From the NCBI GenBank assembly GCA_020091685.1, contig CM034593.1:45013733-45077732 (forward strand): a DNA stretch of 64,000 nt, in the 5' to 3' direction. The notes below the pieces were generated by a model. It made no database searches. It worked only from the letters and a program-made list of their open reading frames with translations, and was not told where the DNA came from. Of this stretch, positions 49,133-60,990 are shown piece by piece. The position numbers and the translations under genes are program-made. Every line of letters begins with the position of its first letter. Within the stretch, counting starts at the first letter, position 1. This DNA is from Lutjanus erythropterus. Its lineage: Eukaryota > Chordata > Actinopteri > Lutjaniformes > Lutjanidae.

Positions 49133-50472
49133 GTAAGTACCCACTTGTGTGTGCACAAATGGACCAAGGTCTTTGGACCAAGGCTGTTATCAGTGACTAA
49201 AACTAAACTGAAAACTAAACCTGGGTGTGAAAACAACATTTTAGTTAAAGCTACTACAAGTCAAGAATTTTCATGTTTTGTTGATTTTGGAAAAAAGCAG
49301 TAGCCTTTCCACTGCAATAACCACAAAATATAATGTCTTGTCTAAATTATCTAAATAAAAATCTCCTGCTTCCTTTTAAATGGATGTTGAAGTGGATTCA
49401 TGGATAAACATGGTCAACTCACTGTAACTTTGCCTCTGAAAATGTAAACAGACTTGTTTCATCTGATTTCAAGAAGAATCCAAAACAGTAGCTGCCATTG
49501 AGAATAACTAAAAAGAAATCACCAGTCTTTTCACTGATGGATTTGTTAGCTTATGTATGTCATATTGAGGCATCAGTATTAAATTAAGACTGCTTCATAA
49601 CCAGGTAAAAACTCCTGATTGTAGCTTTAGCAGAAATAAAAATAAAAATTAGACTTCAGAGAAAAAGAAAAACTAACTCAAATTATGTTGTGTATGGTGA
49701 CAAAACAAAAAAGTACAACTAATACTGAAACTACTAAAAAACTGAAACATTTTTAAATATTAAAAACTAAGCTAAAATGAGCAAATCCGCTCTGGAAACT
49801 TAACTGAATTGAAAACAAACATTAAAAACAAAATCAAAATAAATAAGAAGACTAATAAACAATACAAAACTATAATAACTCTGCTTCAGATACTCACTGA
49901 CAACAGTCTGTCTGGTTAATGTAGCCTTCACCCCAAGGTGCCAGTCTGGCCTTTTTTAGTGAAGGGAGATGGTGAGGCTGCACAGGAAATACAGAATGAA
50001 TAAACAAATAACTAAACAGCAGTTGGGTGAGATGCGTTTGCTTCTCTTCACACATGTATGCACACACATCCTGCACGCAGCACACATAGGCAGACAGACA
50101 AATTTGTGGACCAGACCTACTGTCTCCAACAACAGACACAAGCATCATGTCAGGGAACCATTGCAGTTCTTTTATCTGGCTGCTACATGTGTAGCTCTTT
50201 GAACAGTGCCGTTGTCCCATCCCCAGCTCGCAGCCTGCTGATGCTACTTCTGTGCCAGCCATTCATTGCTGTAAGATTTATGGACACGGTACACAGGCAA
50301 CTCCTTTAGGCCACACATATCAGAAATATTGCCTGCTGTAGACATCCGGCACCTGGGACAAAATCAATAGCCACAATTCATTTTACAGCAATGTGACTTT
50401 CTGTCATGGAAACAAATACCTTTTATTCTTGGAAGTGAAGTGCTGCTGATACACATATTGTCACTGTTAGAT

Positions 50473-51400
50473 ACAACCCTGATTCCAACAAAGCTGGGAC
50501 ACTATGTAAGACGTGCATTAAAAGCAGAGCGCAATGTTTTGAAAAACCTTTTATGCCCAGATTCAATTGAATACAGAATATGTAATGTTCATTTATTGTT
50601 TTTTGGTAAATATACCAAATTCTCATTCTACATTTGATCCCTGCAATATGTTCCAAAAATAGTTGGGAGACGAACATGTTGACCACTGTGATACATTGCC
50701 TTTTCCTTTAGCAACACTCAGCAAGGGTTTGGGAACTGAGGACACAAATTATTTTGAGAGCAAAATTCTTTCTTGTTCTTCCTTGCAGTCTGGGGTCTCT
50801 GTTGTTGTATTTTGTGCATCATTATGCGCCACACATTTTTGTTAGGAGACACGTCTGGACTGCCAGCAGGTCAGTCTAGTGCCTAAAATTTTTTACTACA
50901 AAGCCAGGCTGTTGAAACACTTGCAGAATGTGTCTTAGCATTGTCTTGCAGAAATAAGCATGGGCGTCCTTGAAAAAGACGTCTGGATGGCAGCACATGT
51001 TGCTCCAAAACCAGATGCTGGCTTTTGAACTTTTTCCTGGTAACAGTTTGGATCGTCCTTTTCCTCTTAAGCCCGGAGGACACAACATCCAATCCAACCC
51101 ACAATCTAAAATTTGGACTTGTCAGACCACAGCACACTTTCTCACTTTGTGTCAGTCCATCTCAGATGAGCTCGGGCCCAGAGTAGTCGGCAGCGTTTCT
51201 GGATGTTGTTGGTTGGATTTTGCATGGTAGAGTCTTAACTTGCATTTGTAGATGCAGCTACAAATTACAACTAATGACAATACTTTTCCAGTGCCCATGT
51301 GGTAATGACCTGTATATAAACACGTTGGTTTAAATTCTTTGAATCTTTCATTGATGCGGATGGTAGATGATGAAATCCCTACATTTTTTGACACTGTGCA
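50473..51400 (-). mobile_element. Tc1-like transposon, internally deleted, antisense
   Basis: On the plus strand it begins acaaccctgattccaacaaa, the usual terminal sequence of this fish family, and ends near ggatggtagatgatgaaatc. Minus-strand frames include SRRLFQGRPCLFLQDNAKTH and SASVSTAWLCSKKF from the catalytic region, and CKLRLYHAKSNQQHPETLPT upstream. Compared with the intron 2 copy, about 30 codons between KSQH and LVLEQH (the VMVWGC..INAERN block) are missing at about 51015, so the catalytic core is deleted. The N-terminal third and the left end are also missing. Confidence 0.8.
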
Positions 51401-52834
51401 TGAAAGATGCAGCTCGGTGTAGAAGTGGCCTTCAACTCTATTTTTCTCATATCTGCACAGAGCAGACTGACCGGGCTGGAACCAGGAAAACCATAGAGAA
51501 TCTGGTCAATTTTCACAATAATAAACCTGCAATCATAAAAAGACAAAAAAGAAACAATTTAACTAAGTACCCTACATATTCTTGGTGGAAGCACAAAAAG
51601 CAAGTAAAGAGGACCAAATCAACAAAATGTGAGTAAGTTCTCATAATCAAGGGGGGCTAATTGCTCCACTGCTGAAAAGCTTCTGAAACGTTGCTGGTCA
51701 TGCAGCCATGTGGGGGACGGATTCAAAACCACGGGGCAGACGTGCCATGCCCAGTGGAATCAATGGGTTAGTTTTCTGTCTGCATGTCTTCCGACTGCTG
51801 TCTCTTGCACCCTTTGATATCCACTTGATTTAGACTTTTATTTTCTCTGTGCTTGTTGGCCACGTGCTTGTTAGCCCTCTCTGCCTTGTTGGCAGTACCA
51901 GTAAGTTGATACTGACACACAGACACTTAACTGTAGCGCATACTGTAAAATTAACATTCCTTCCACTCATTCTCCTCCTTTCCTTCAATCCATCTTTCTG
52001 ACCTGTCGTATGTAACAGAACAACCACACTGAGTTACTTTTTTTCCCCCCATTTTGTTAAATATATCTGGCGTTTTCTTTATTTCCATTCATCCATTCTG
52101 CACAGTCACGCCCCACGTCTGCTTTAGGAGTTGTTTGTCTGAATATAATTGGCATTTGTTGAATACATTTTTATCCAAACTGCATAGTTGGATACTTCCA
52201 AGAATGCCAGTAGTTGTAGTTTGGGTGGCTCAGATCTAACAGCCTTTTACGCCAACTCCAAACTGCCAGGCTAAATACTTCACATAATAGTTCAGAATAG
52301 GTTTCAGCAACCTTTATGTTTGCTCCTAAAAGGCACTCTTGGCTCATAAAGTTCACCCCCTAATCCACCAAAGACCCACAACAGCTTCAGTGTTGCCACA
52401 AAAGGGACCTTGATGGCAATGGAAGCCCAGTGCCATACTTTTACCCCAAGGACATGCCCTTAGAATTACCCACAACTTCCAGAAACAGACAGTATAGGCT
52501 CCAGTTAGGCTCCAGACCAGCCACTTACTGTATAGCCAACATGGCAGAAATTATACTCTAACACAGCCACAGGAAGTGGACAGGGAAACATGATCTATGA
52601 CAAGACACTAGCGCTCACATTATCCCTCTGTCCCTGTCCCGTGAGCTGCAGACACTTGAACAGTGCCCAGTCTGTGGTCTGACCAAGATACGCACACACA
52701 AACACAAAAACACAAACACACACACAAGAAAAGACTTTACTGGAAATGTCTTGGTTCCTAGAAGTCATATTCATACACATAGCTCACTTTGTTATCAAGT
52801 GCAAACTTTAAACTGACACGAACCCCAACTGTTT

Positions 52835-52868
52835 CACCCCCCCCCCCCCCCACACACACACACACACA
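52835..52868. repeat. Poly-C followed by (CA)n
   Basis: About 17 consecutive C residues run straight into about 8 CA units. Confidence 0.95.
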
Positions 52869-54975
52869 TTCTTACAAACCAAAAGGGGATCCGGCATGAT
52901 TGTGCAGTTTACTAGAAGTCTGTCTGGCTCTACACTGAGCTCCACTTCCTGTAGCATTGCAGACACAAACCTCTAAGTCCCCTTCCTCACTTCTGAACTT
53001 ACAAACTCACTCAGACACACCCCACCACCTTTTCAAAATGACTTGGCTGACTAAATATGTTACTTTACCTCGCTTTGAACCCTGTTGTTTACTTGTGCGT
53101 AGTATTTACTCATAGCGATACTGCCAATACAGTTTATACATATGCATACAAACATATACACAGACATACAGAGATGATGTAGATGTGTGTAAGCTAGGGA
53201 TTGGGATCATTGTGGTTCTGTTGATAACAGGGTTTTCCCTAGTTTTTTTTTTTTTTTTGAGACAAAGGTGAAAAAGGCTAGAGACATGTATGGCATGCGT
53301 CCTGCACAATTAGCCTTTTCTGCTTAGCAACTTAGGGGAAGACAAAGAACCTTGAACAAACAAAAAGTGAAAAGAGCACAGAGACTGATGTTGAAATGAA
53401 ATCATGCATTTTCCATAAATGTATTTATACAAAAAAGAGGCAGCACTGAAATCCAACAAAAAGAGGTGTGTCCTCTTCGTTCTGTGTTCTAATACAATTC
53501 AGTATTGATTTGGATCCACTGGGTCACATGACATTGAAGCTATCGAAAAGAATGCAATTATTTTCTATTCAGATAATTATGTAAAATAAATTACACATGA
53601 GCAAAAATAGGCTGGCTACATGAGGCCAGTTTAGTTTAATTTAACTCATAATTTTCTCTAAATCAGTACAAAAGTGTTGAAAATGACATACGCGTTGTGT
53701 TATTCAAATGGTAATTTATTGATAATGAACAGTGACCAGACAGAAGGTTATGTCGGACTTGTTGCATCTGATCAAAATGAGGAAGAGGCTTAATAGTGCC
53801 TGGAGTAGGATACAAACAGCAGTTTTAACAGCCTTTTAAACCTTTTAATCAGGTAAAATATCCATGCTGTCATGCAGACATGCAGATGTGTTTTCCAAAT
53901 GATCTGTCAAGTTTTGGTGCTCAAACAGTAAGCCCCTGAGGTTAGACATCCAGTCCTATTTACTTCAGTAACTTAAACTAGCACAGCTTTAATTACAAAC
54001 ATTTGTTTGCCTGATGATTATCTTGATTTTGCAGAAGCTGTGAATGTGTCACTCTCTTGTCGCCTCCACACTTGTGTACCACACCCATGTGCAATGCAAG
54101 CATTTTCATTTTGTTAAGTGAGCCCTTTTATGTATGCATTTACTCCTTATTGCACTTTTATATTTCACTTAATATTTAATACTCTATTGCAGTTATTCTT
54201 ATGCTACTGTACCAGGTTACCACAGCAACTTTGGTCTGGGAGCTTATCGATATTTCAGTACTGACCAGTCAGGAACTGGTACTGGTTTAGTTCTCTAAAC
54301 TCGGCTCATGTGCGTCCACACACATTTACATGTAGTTCATTGTCACAGACTGTTTTCCTTGCTCTGAGGGATTGAATGGTGCGGTGAGGGCTTGTGGTTT
54401 AAGGTCTGTAAATGTTCTGTCTCTGTGTTTCCCTCTTCTCTTATTTAGGAGAAAAATCTGCTTACTATTCCAGCCATGTAAGGCTTAGACCATCGCTGTT
54501 TAGTCTAGACACGTATCCGGAACAGATGCACACGTGCACACACATGCACACGCAAACACATGCACACATACACACACACACACTGGAAACAAGCTGTAGG
54601 GTTGTTTAGATCTGCTTTGTCTATACATTCAAACAGACACTGTTTTATGTGCATGCAAAATCATAAAGGCAAGGCAAAGACATGACAAATCCTGTCCGAC
54701 TTTGGTTTTAGTATTAGTGCGTGGAGAACTGGGGCATCTCTTTATCTCCCTTTCTCTCACTCACTCAGCCTCTTCTGCATATTTCCTCTCCCTCTCCCCC
54801 TCTCCTCCAGTCACACTCTGTCTTCTGCCTGATTATGTTTAAGTTTTTCATATTCAAGCAAGCCAAAGCCCCTGCAGACACACAGACACAAGTTGCATTG
54901 TTAATGGGCACCAATTGATATCACTCCTGCTGGTCAGCTGGACTGGTCATGCACAAGTTCCCCTGTGGGATTTAT

Positions 54976-55049
54976 TGTGTGTGTGAGAGAGCGAGAGAGA
55001 GAGCGAGAGAGAGAGCGAGAGAGAGAGCGAGAGAGAGAGCGAGAGAGAG

Positions 55050-55093
<44 letters not shown>
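54976..55093. repeat. (GA)n satellite with 12-bp higher-order unit
   Basis: Units of GCGAGAGAGAGA repeat about six times, then pass into a pure GA run. The antisense frame of 142 codons here (SLSRSLSR..) is low complexity and not a gene. Confidence 0.95.
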
Positions 55094-55095
<2 letters not shown>

Positions 55096-58085
55096 AGGGG
55101 AGTGAGTGAGCGAGCCTGCTGAATGTATCTGTGTCTGGATCTTGTTCAGAGTCTTCCTGGGTTGTGTTTCTGTGCTGTCTGTGTCTGGCAGCGCTATCCT
55201 GTGTGGAACAGACAATGAGTTCTTACTTATCCAGAAACAACAAGACCTGATAACACATTTTTGTGATATTTTGTGCCTCCAGATTTTAATCTTGTCACAC
55301 AAAATGGGTGAAGCTGCAGAGGGGTCTGTTCTAGTGTTGGGCAATATGTAAAAATGTTCCAACTGGCCATCGTCGGCCCATCAACCAGCAATTGGTGATA
55401 TGTTCGTCCCCTTCTCAAGTCTCAGCTGGGAGATGTGCTCAAATGGATGAAATGAACTCACAAAGTGTCAAGAAATTAAATGTTCTCACACCTTTGTAAA
55501 CTCCTTTGTAAACAGAGAAAAATACAGCCATACAGCTTCTGAAGTCAAGTTTCTCTCTTTAAGCAAACTAAGATAAACTTAATTGCCTTGTTAGCTCCTC
55601 GTAAAACACACTTCATTCAAACTCAACAGAGAAACGTGTAAAACTCGACCAAAACCATCTTCCAACAATCACCAACTCTGGTTTGGTAGAATTAAGTCCG
55701 TAATTCACTAATTCACTACGTGTAAAGAGTGAAAAGAGTCTGGCTCTGCAGGCTGTTTAGCCTCTCACTCCTTGCCTACCTCAGCCTGCTCGTGGTCCGG
55801 CTGAGTGTGTACTGAGCCACTGGATGGGAGCATGTCGTGGGGCAGCAGTTACCACGCCGCAGACCATTGCTTTAGCCAAATGAAATGACAAATACCAACC
55901 CAAAAACCGTCCAAAATAAACCCAACTCATGATGGATTCATCCCATCATCAATAGGCTCAGCTCTAGTTTTTACTGCACAGTAGACTGTTGTATTTTTTA
56001 ACATTTTGAAGCTTGACAATGTTGATCTTCCAAATAATTGTTCCAGAAGTATTGGTGATCTTGGTCCATAGCACTGCTGGATTTTCTGAACCATTCAACC
56101 TCCTTGAACAACATGCAGTGGTGATAAATACTAGGGTTGGACCGATGGGTGATGCCATCGACCACTGAACTCCTCTATCATCATAACGTTGTGATTTAAA
56201 AGTCTTCTGTATTTAATGCAGTGTGCCCCCTCAGAGTTGCCATAGAGTTATTGCCTAAGGTCTGTTTATGACATTTGGGAGAGTAAATAAAAAGAGGCCG
56301 GGGCTGCTGCTCACTGCACTACATCTCCATGTTTTGTTTAATATTTTCTTTTTAAACACAACTGATTTATAGACATGTGGGGCTAAGATGAATCCAGCAA
56401 TGATCTCATCCACTGCAATTCTTCCCTGTGGACATCACCATGTGTCAATTTGGTAGACATCACCCAATCCTAATAAATACATGTAAATGTATGTTTTACA
56501 CAATTTTGCAATTTAAAACTGGATTTGCATCGATTTGATATTTTCATGGTGCAATAAAATGTTAATATTATTATAAATAGGAATATCAGTTACTGTGAAC
56601 CTGAAAGGAATACACGTTTGTTTTGTTTGTTTGTTTGAACAAATTATTATTTCAGAAAATATCATGTCCCAGTGGTAGACTTTAATATCACAGATAAGCA
56701 AATGTAAAAATGTACATGTTATGATTGCTGTCGATTTTCATACAAATTTTCATATCTGCTGATGCCAGGCTTCTGTGAAACCAATGCACTGCTGCAGCCC
56801 TATACAAAACACAAAAGACTGAAGCGTACCTCTACAGTATGCAATACAAGTCTGTTTATCAATACACTCCTGTTGACCTGTCTGACTGTATTCAGACCAT
56901 CATTAACACTGTGTGAATACACAGCCTCCTCATTCCTTTCAGTGGCACTACACTGACGCAACGAGGTTGTTGACATGGAACACTCCAGCAAGAAAACTTG
57001 ATGTCATCTGGAAAAAATGTTAAACCTCAAAGCTCATATTTTGCCACAACACAATGTGAAGTTTTCTGGCAGTGCCAGTCAAGTATCTACCAGTGCACTT
57101 TCTGGTACCCAGCTTAAGTTTCAAACTTAAGTTAGTCCTCTAAGCAGAATGTTTACCTAAGCCAAACACCACTCTTTGGAGTGTTTTCTCCTTGCCTGGG
57201 TGTTCAGACTTACTCAGACCCAAGGCTTTCACAGCAGTTACTGTCATAATACAGCACATGGACAGTCTAGTTACCATGGTTACGCTTCACTCAGCATTCT
57301 TTAATTTTACCGGACAACGATATTGTCAGGTTTTAGTTTGCTTGACTTATACATGTAGTTAGCCTGTGTTAGCTAGCTTCTTCAGAATTATGTTAGCATT
57401 TGGCTAGATAGATACAGAGCTGCTTGTGCTAACATTAAAACTATATTCTGTCTTGGTATCTCCTCCTCCTCTTCAGTCACCATAAATTCACCTATTGTTT
57501 TATGTTCCATAAATTATTTCACTTTTAAGGAACTGTTATGGGTCTCTTGGAAGTGGTGACTAAGGACTTTCTAACAGCACATAAAGGAATTCTTAAGTAG
57601 CTGAGGGCTAAAACTTAGAGATTTAAGGGTTTTCCCTTAAACCACCCTCAGGGAAATCCTTAGGGTGATTATAAAAATTTAAGGGAAAACTTAGCCTAAA
57701 TTGTTTTATGCAACAAGGAATTCTGATAACTTTGTTACATGAACAGGTTAAATCTACTATTTCCCTGATGATTGAGAACATAAAAATAATCACTCTGATA
57801 ACTTTCCTCGGGTGTAACATCTCTCATTTTGTTATAAATCCACTGTGCAGTTTTTGGCTGTTGGTGTGTTACTCAGTCCAGCCCTTCTTGACAGTGTTTC
57901 ATCGTCTCACGGAGGCAACACACCCACACCAACGCAGCCCTCTGCGGCTGTGTTTCCAGCCTCAACGCCCAGTTACTCAGCGCGAAACACAACAAGTTGC
58001 ACATCGGCTTAGCACCTGGATGTGTTCATGGCTGTAAGTGGAGGCAGATGATGAATCACTGTCTTGTTTGTGTTTTTCCCTGCAG

Positions 58086-58151
58086 ATCAGAGACTGGATC
58101 TGAATAAGCTGGGCCCCAATGACAATGATACTGTGAGAGGACAAATAGTCG
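58086..58151 (+). CDS. smurf2: smurf2 exon 5 (end of C2)
   Basis: This 66-nt exon begins AT (completing T|AT, Tyr) and encodes QRLDLNKLGPNDNDTVRGQI and one Val, ending G (completed as GTA, Val), about residues 113-133. It forms the last part of the C2 domain. The LNKLGPNDNDTV segment separates SMURF2 from SMURF1, which has an LNPSDTDAV-type segment there. The acceptor is tttgtgtttttccctgcag and the donor is gtaaga. It follows an intron of almost 9 kb and precedes a short 758-bp intron. Entry and exit phases match and length is divisible by three, so skipping would keep frame but remove a structural part of C2. Confidence 0.96.
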
Positions 58152-58909
58152 GTAAGAAACACAAACACGCAATTTCAGTTATATGTTGTACATCACAATA
58201 GAAAATGTTAGGTATCCTTATCGGCAACATACTCCTGATGTTCAAGTCTACATCTGGATGCTATTACTCTGTATTAAAAAAGGTGGACAAGTGGACACTT
58301 CTGGTCAAATTCCAGATTATTTTGTCTGATTTTCATGTACTCTCTGAAAACACTGAAGTAGTTAACAGCTACAGGACATTATTGGAACAACTTATTTGCA
58401 GTTTGCTTGATAGAAAATATGAAAGAATGGCTCAGGTGTTTTTAAAACAGCAAAAACATCATTGTCATACTGAACATTTTTCAGTATATGAAATTAGGAG
58501 ATCCACAGTTGAACCTAGTCCTTCTACAAACAACTATGGATGTCTGGATGTGTCAGTGCAGTGTATTACTTAAGCACCAGAAAAAGAAATTGACCCAGAC
58601 TACAACCTCTGTCTCAATACTCTGTGGTTCAGTGGTTAGGTAACGGACTGAGTCAGTGTGGATTGTTTTTTTCCTCTGGTTTGTGTAATGTACAAAAACA
58701 GGAATAAATTTAATATCTATCCTATCTGACCTATCTTTTGTTTTTCTTATTTTTCACTTTACCTTCATTTGCATTAATGTCAGAAGAGAAATGCACTAAA
58801 AACATACAAAATGATCATTGTATTAATATGAGCCATGATTTGAGGCATGCTGTATGGGAAGGAACATGTCACTGATCTACTGTCTTCCTTGTCTTTGTTA
58901 ACTGTGTAG
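58152..58909 (+). other. smurf2: smurf2 intron 5
   Basis: A 758-bp intron, gtaaga to actgtgtag, with no recognisable repeat. An open frame of 122 codons at 58205-58573 has no recognisable protein similarity and is treated as chance. Confidence 0.93.
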
Positions 58910-58994
58910 TAAGTCTTCAGTCCAGAGATCGCATCGGGACAGGAGGGCCAGTGGTGGACTGCAGTCGCCTGTTTGACAATGACTTACCTGACGG
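58910..58994 (+). CDS. smurf2: smurf2 exon 6 (C2-WW1 linker)
   Basis: This 85-nt exon begins TA (completing G|TA, Val) and encodes SLQSRDRIGTGGPVVDCSRL then FDNDLPD, about residues 135-161, ending GG (completed as GGT, Gly). The VVDCSRLFDNDLPDG string is diagnostic for SMURF2; SMURF1 has a different sequence after VVDC. The acceptor is cttgtctttgttaactgtgtag. The donor that keeps frame with the WW1 exon is gtcggt at 58995, a weak site. A second GT lies four bases downstream (gtatta at 58999) but would shift the frame. I chose 58994 as the end because only that choice gives Gly-Trp at the start of WW1. Pro replaces Gln of the human GGQVVD segment. Confidence 0.93.
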
Positions 58995-60004
58995 GTCGGT
59001 ATTATCACAGGTTTACCTTTAAAAACAGAGCTGTCCCATGAGTCCACACAGAGCTTTGTTTTTGCTTGAAATCTAGAACAAATCATATGGTTGAAGTAAT
59101 TTTTAGCTTTTCAGGTGTGTGTTGGGGCAGGGTGCTCTTTCTCTTTGATTTTGCATATTTAAAAAAAACATTCTCTAAACTTGTCATGTGCAATCCTTAA
59201 TGTGACAAATTTAGAGGTCCACTGGTGATTCTCTTTATTTGTGTTAATAAAATACAACATTGATGGTGCTGCTGAGGCCACTTAGAAAGTTGCAGGGAAC
59301 AGCTGCAGCCATGTAAACTGGCCCGTCTCAGCTTGACTCACGCCTGCTGTTGACTTTGTCTGCGACTCAGCTGTTATGTCACTAGTGGCTGATTTTAAGA
59401 ACGTAAGCTGCATCACCCATTTCAGCTTGTAGCTAAGTCACCTGGTTAAGTCCGTTACAAACTGTCAGCTGGTCGAAAAATCTGAGTTTTGAGTGGAGGT
59501 ACAGGACGATCAGCTCATAAATTTGTTTGAGGAACAGCTGTTTCTGACACAAGCCTTACAAGTTAAGATCAATAAACAAACTGCACAAAAGCCCCCTGGG
59601 TATTCTGTTTACAGCTGCAATCTCTTTACATCTTGTTTTTTTATATTTTAACTGTGTCATCAGTTCTAGAACTTCTGTATTTATCTGCATTTATTTTAAG
59701 ATGCTACAAATCGTGTACAGCTACAAAAAAAAAGCCTTAAGAGCCGGCAGTTAGAATGGAAGTACAAGGAGTCGTTGCTAGAAGAAATGATAGACTGTCT
59801 TGTCTAGATCCATTGGTGTAAACTGGCAGGGTTTGCAATGTTGCAGACCAGCAGAAGTTGCAGGTTTCAGCTCCTCTCATCACGAATCTTTGCTCTGAAC
59901 AGGGCTTTAAATCAGCATGTTTTCAGAGGTGTCAAAAGTGGACAAAAATGTGTTTTATATGAAGAGTTTTTCTCACCTGTTTGTCTTAATCTGTCATGAA
60001 CCAG
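58995..60004 (+). other. smurf2: smurf2 intron 6
   Basis: A 1010-bp intron with an unusual gtcggt donor and a catgaaccag acceptor. The interior is unremarkable, with no repeat identified. Confidence 0.88.
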
Positions 60005-60088
60005 TTGGGAGGAGAGGAGGACAGCTTCTGGAAGGATACAATACCTGAACCACATCACACGGACCACGCAATGGGAGAGACCTACCAG
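60005..60088 (+). CDS. smurf2: smurf2 exon 7 (WW1 domain)
   Basis: This 84-nt exon starts T (completing GG|T, Gly) and encodes WEERRTASGRIQYLNHITRT followed by TQWERPT, about residues 163-189, ending AG (completed as AGG, Arg). Both signature tryptophans, spaced 22 residues apart, and the trailing Pro of a WW domain are present. WW domains bind PPxY motifs; WW1 of SMURF2 is reported to assist WW3 in gripping the SMAD7 PY motif. The acceptor (cttaatctgtcatgaaccag) has a poor pyrimidine tract and the donor is gtacat, so both sites look weak. The length divides by three and entry and exit phases match, so the exon can be skipped cleanly, joining ...LPDG to PASEY.... Upstream ATG frames in other phases here are chance. 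Confidence 0.95.
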
Positions 60089-60144
60089 GTACATCTGCAC
60101 ACACACTGTGCACATCGTCACCTACGGCTCCTGATAATATATAA

Positions 60145-60300
60145 TCAGGGCTGGGAGGGTTATAGAAATACATTCCCATACAGTTACTGTAAATTACCTG
60201 TTAGAAAATGTAGTCAGTAACATAATTGATGTATCACAATATGAAAGTAATGTAACTTGATTACATTCTGTTACTTTTGGATTACCTCAATATAAAATAT
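60145..60300 (+). repeat. MITE-like fragment (gggctgggagggttat head)
   Basis: Starts cagggctgggagggttatag, followed by acattcccatacagttactg and gtaatgtaacttgattacat, a head seen in fish MITEs. Lies 32 bp upstream of a family A copy. Confidence 0.4.
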
Positions 60301-60331
60301 GGTGAAATTGTTCAGCCTAATGTAGTGTTTT

Positions 60332-60630
60332 TAGGGCTGCAACTAATGATTATTTTCATCGTTGATTAGTTGGTAGATTATTTTCTCAATTGTGAATTGG
60401 CTGTTTGGTCCATAAAATGTTAGAAAATGGTGAAACATGTTGATCAAAGCTCAAGGTGACATCCTCAAATGTCTTGTTTTGTCCTTAATTCAAAAATATT
60501 CAGGTTACTGTCAGAGCGGAGTAAAGAAACCAGAAAATATTCATATTTAAGAAGCCGAAATCAGAGAATTTTGACTTTTTTAATTAAAAAAATACTCAAA
60601 AAGATTAATCAGTTCATTAATCCTCCACAG
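60332..60630 (+). repeat. hAT-type MITE (family A)
   Basis: Starts tagggctgcaactaatgatt and contains tggtccataaaatgttagaa, cctcaaatgtcttgttttgt and agaagccgaaatcagagaat. The 3' terminus is degraded. Confidence 0.75.
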
Positions 60631-60920
60631 TCTTGTCAGCTGAAAGACATGTAAACATGCAGATATACCAATTTTTCAAGTCTTTCCTGGAAGTATTATT
60701 TTCATTATCAGTTTAAATGATCAGTTATCAATTATCAGTTACCTTTATTGTATCCAGATTACATAATCCTGAATCCATTACTCCCAAGACTGTGTATAAT
60801 ATAAAAAGTCAGCCATGTTGCAATAGTTTTCCCATGGCCCAAATCATCCTTAATCCTGCTGGCTACTTTATGCTGTACAGCAGTCCTGCTGATGTAATGC
60901 ACAACAAACGTAACCTTTGG

Positions 60921-60922
<2 letters not shown>

Positions 60923-60975
<53 letters not shown>

Positions 60976-60990
60976 GGGAAGGGGGGGGGG
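60923..60990. repeat. (GT)n microsatellite and adjacent poly-G
   Basis: About 24 GT units followed by tttggggaa and a run of ten G. Confidence 0.95.

Larger units (their letters stand above)
49133..58085 (+). other. smurf2: smurf2 intron 4
   Basis: An 8953-bp intron, gtaagt to ccctgcag. It contains an antisense, internally deleted Tc1-like copy (50473-51400), a poly-C/(CA)n tract (52835-52868) and a (GA)n higher-order satellite (54976-55093). No host gene is evident on either strand; 49140-50470, 51400-52830, 52870-54970 and 55100-58080 are unremarkable AT-rich sequence. Confidence 0.93.

Noticed and set aside
48819-49303. Three overlapping 102-120-codon frames around 49000
   Set aside because: They are shadows of smurf2 exon 4 in other frames and on the opposite strand.
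54934-55362. 142-codon minus-strand frame with SLSR repeats
   Set aside because: It is a translation of the (GA)n satellite.
58620-58665. tRNA-like A box (gtggttcagtggttagg)
   Set aside because: No B box and no acceptor-stem pairing were found. Insufficient for a tRNA or SINE call.
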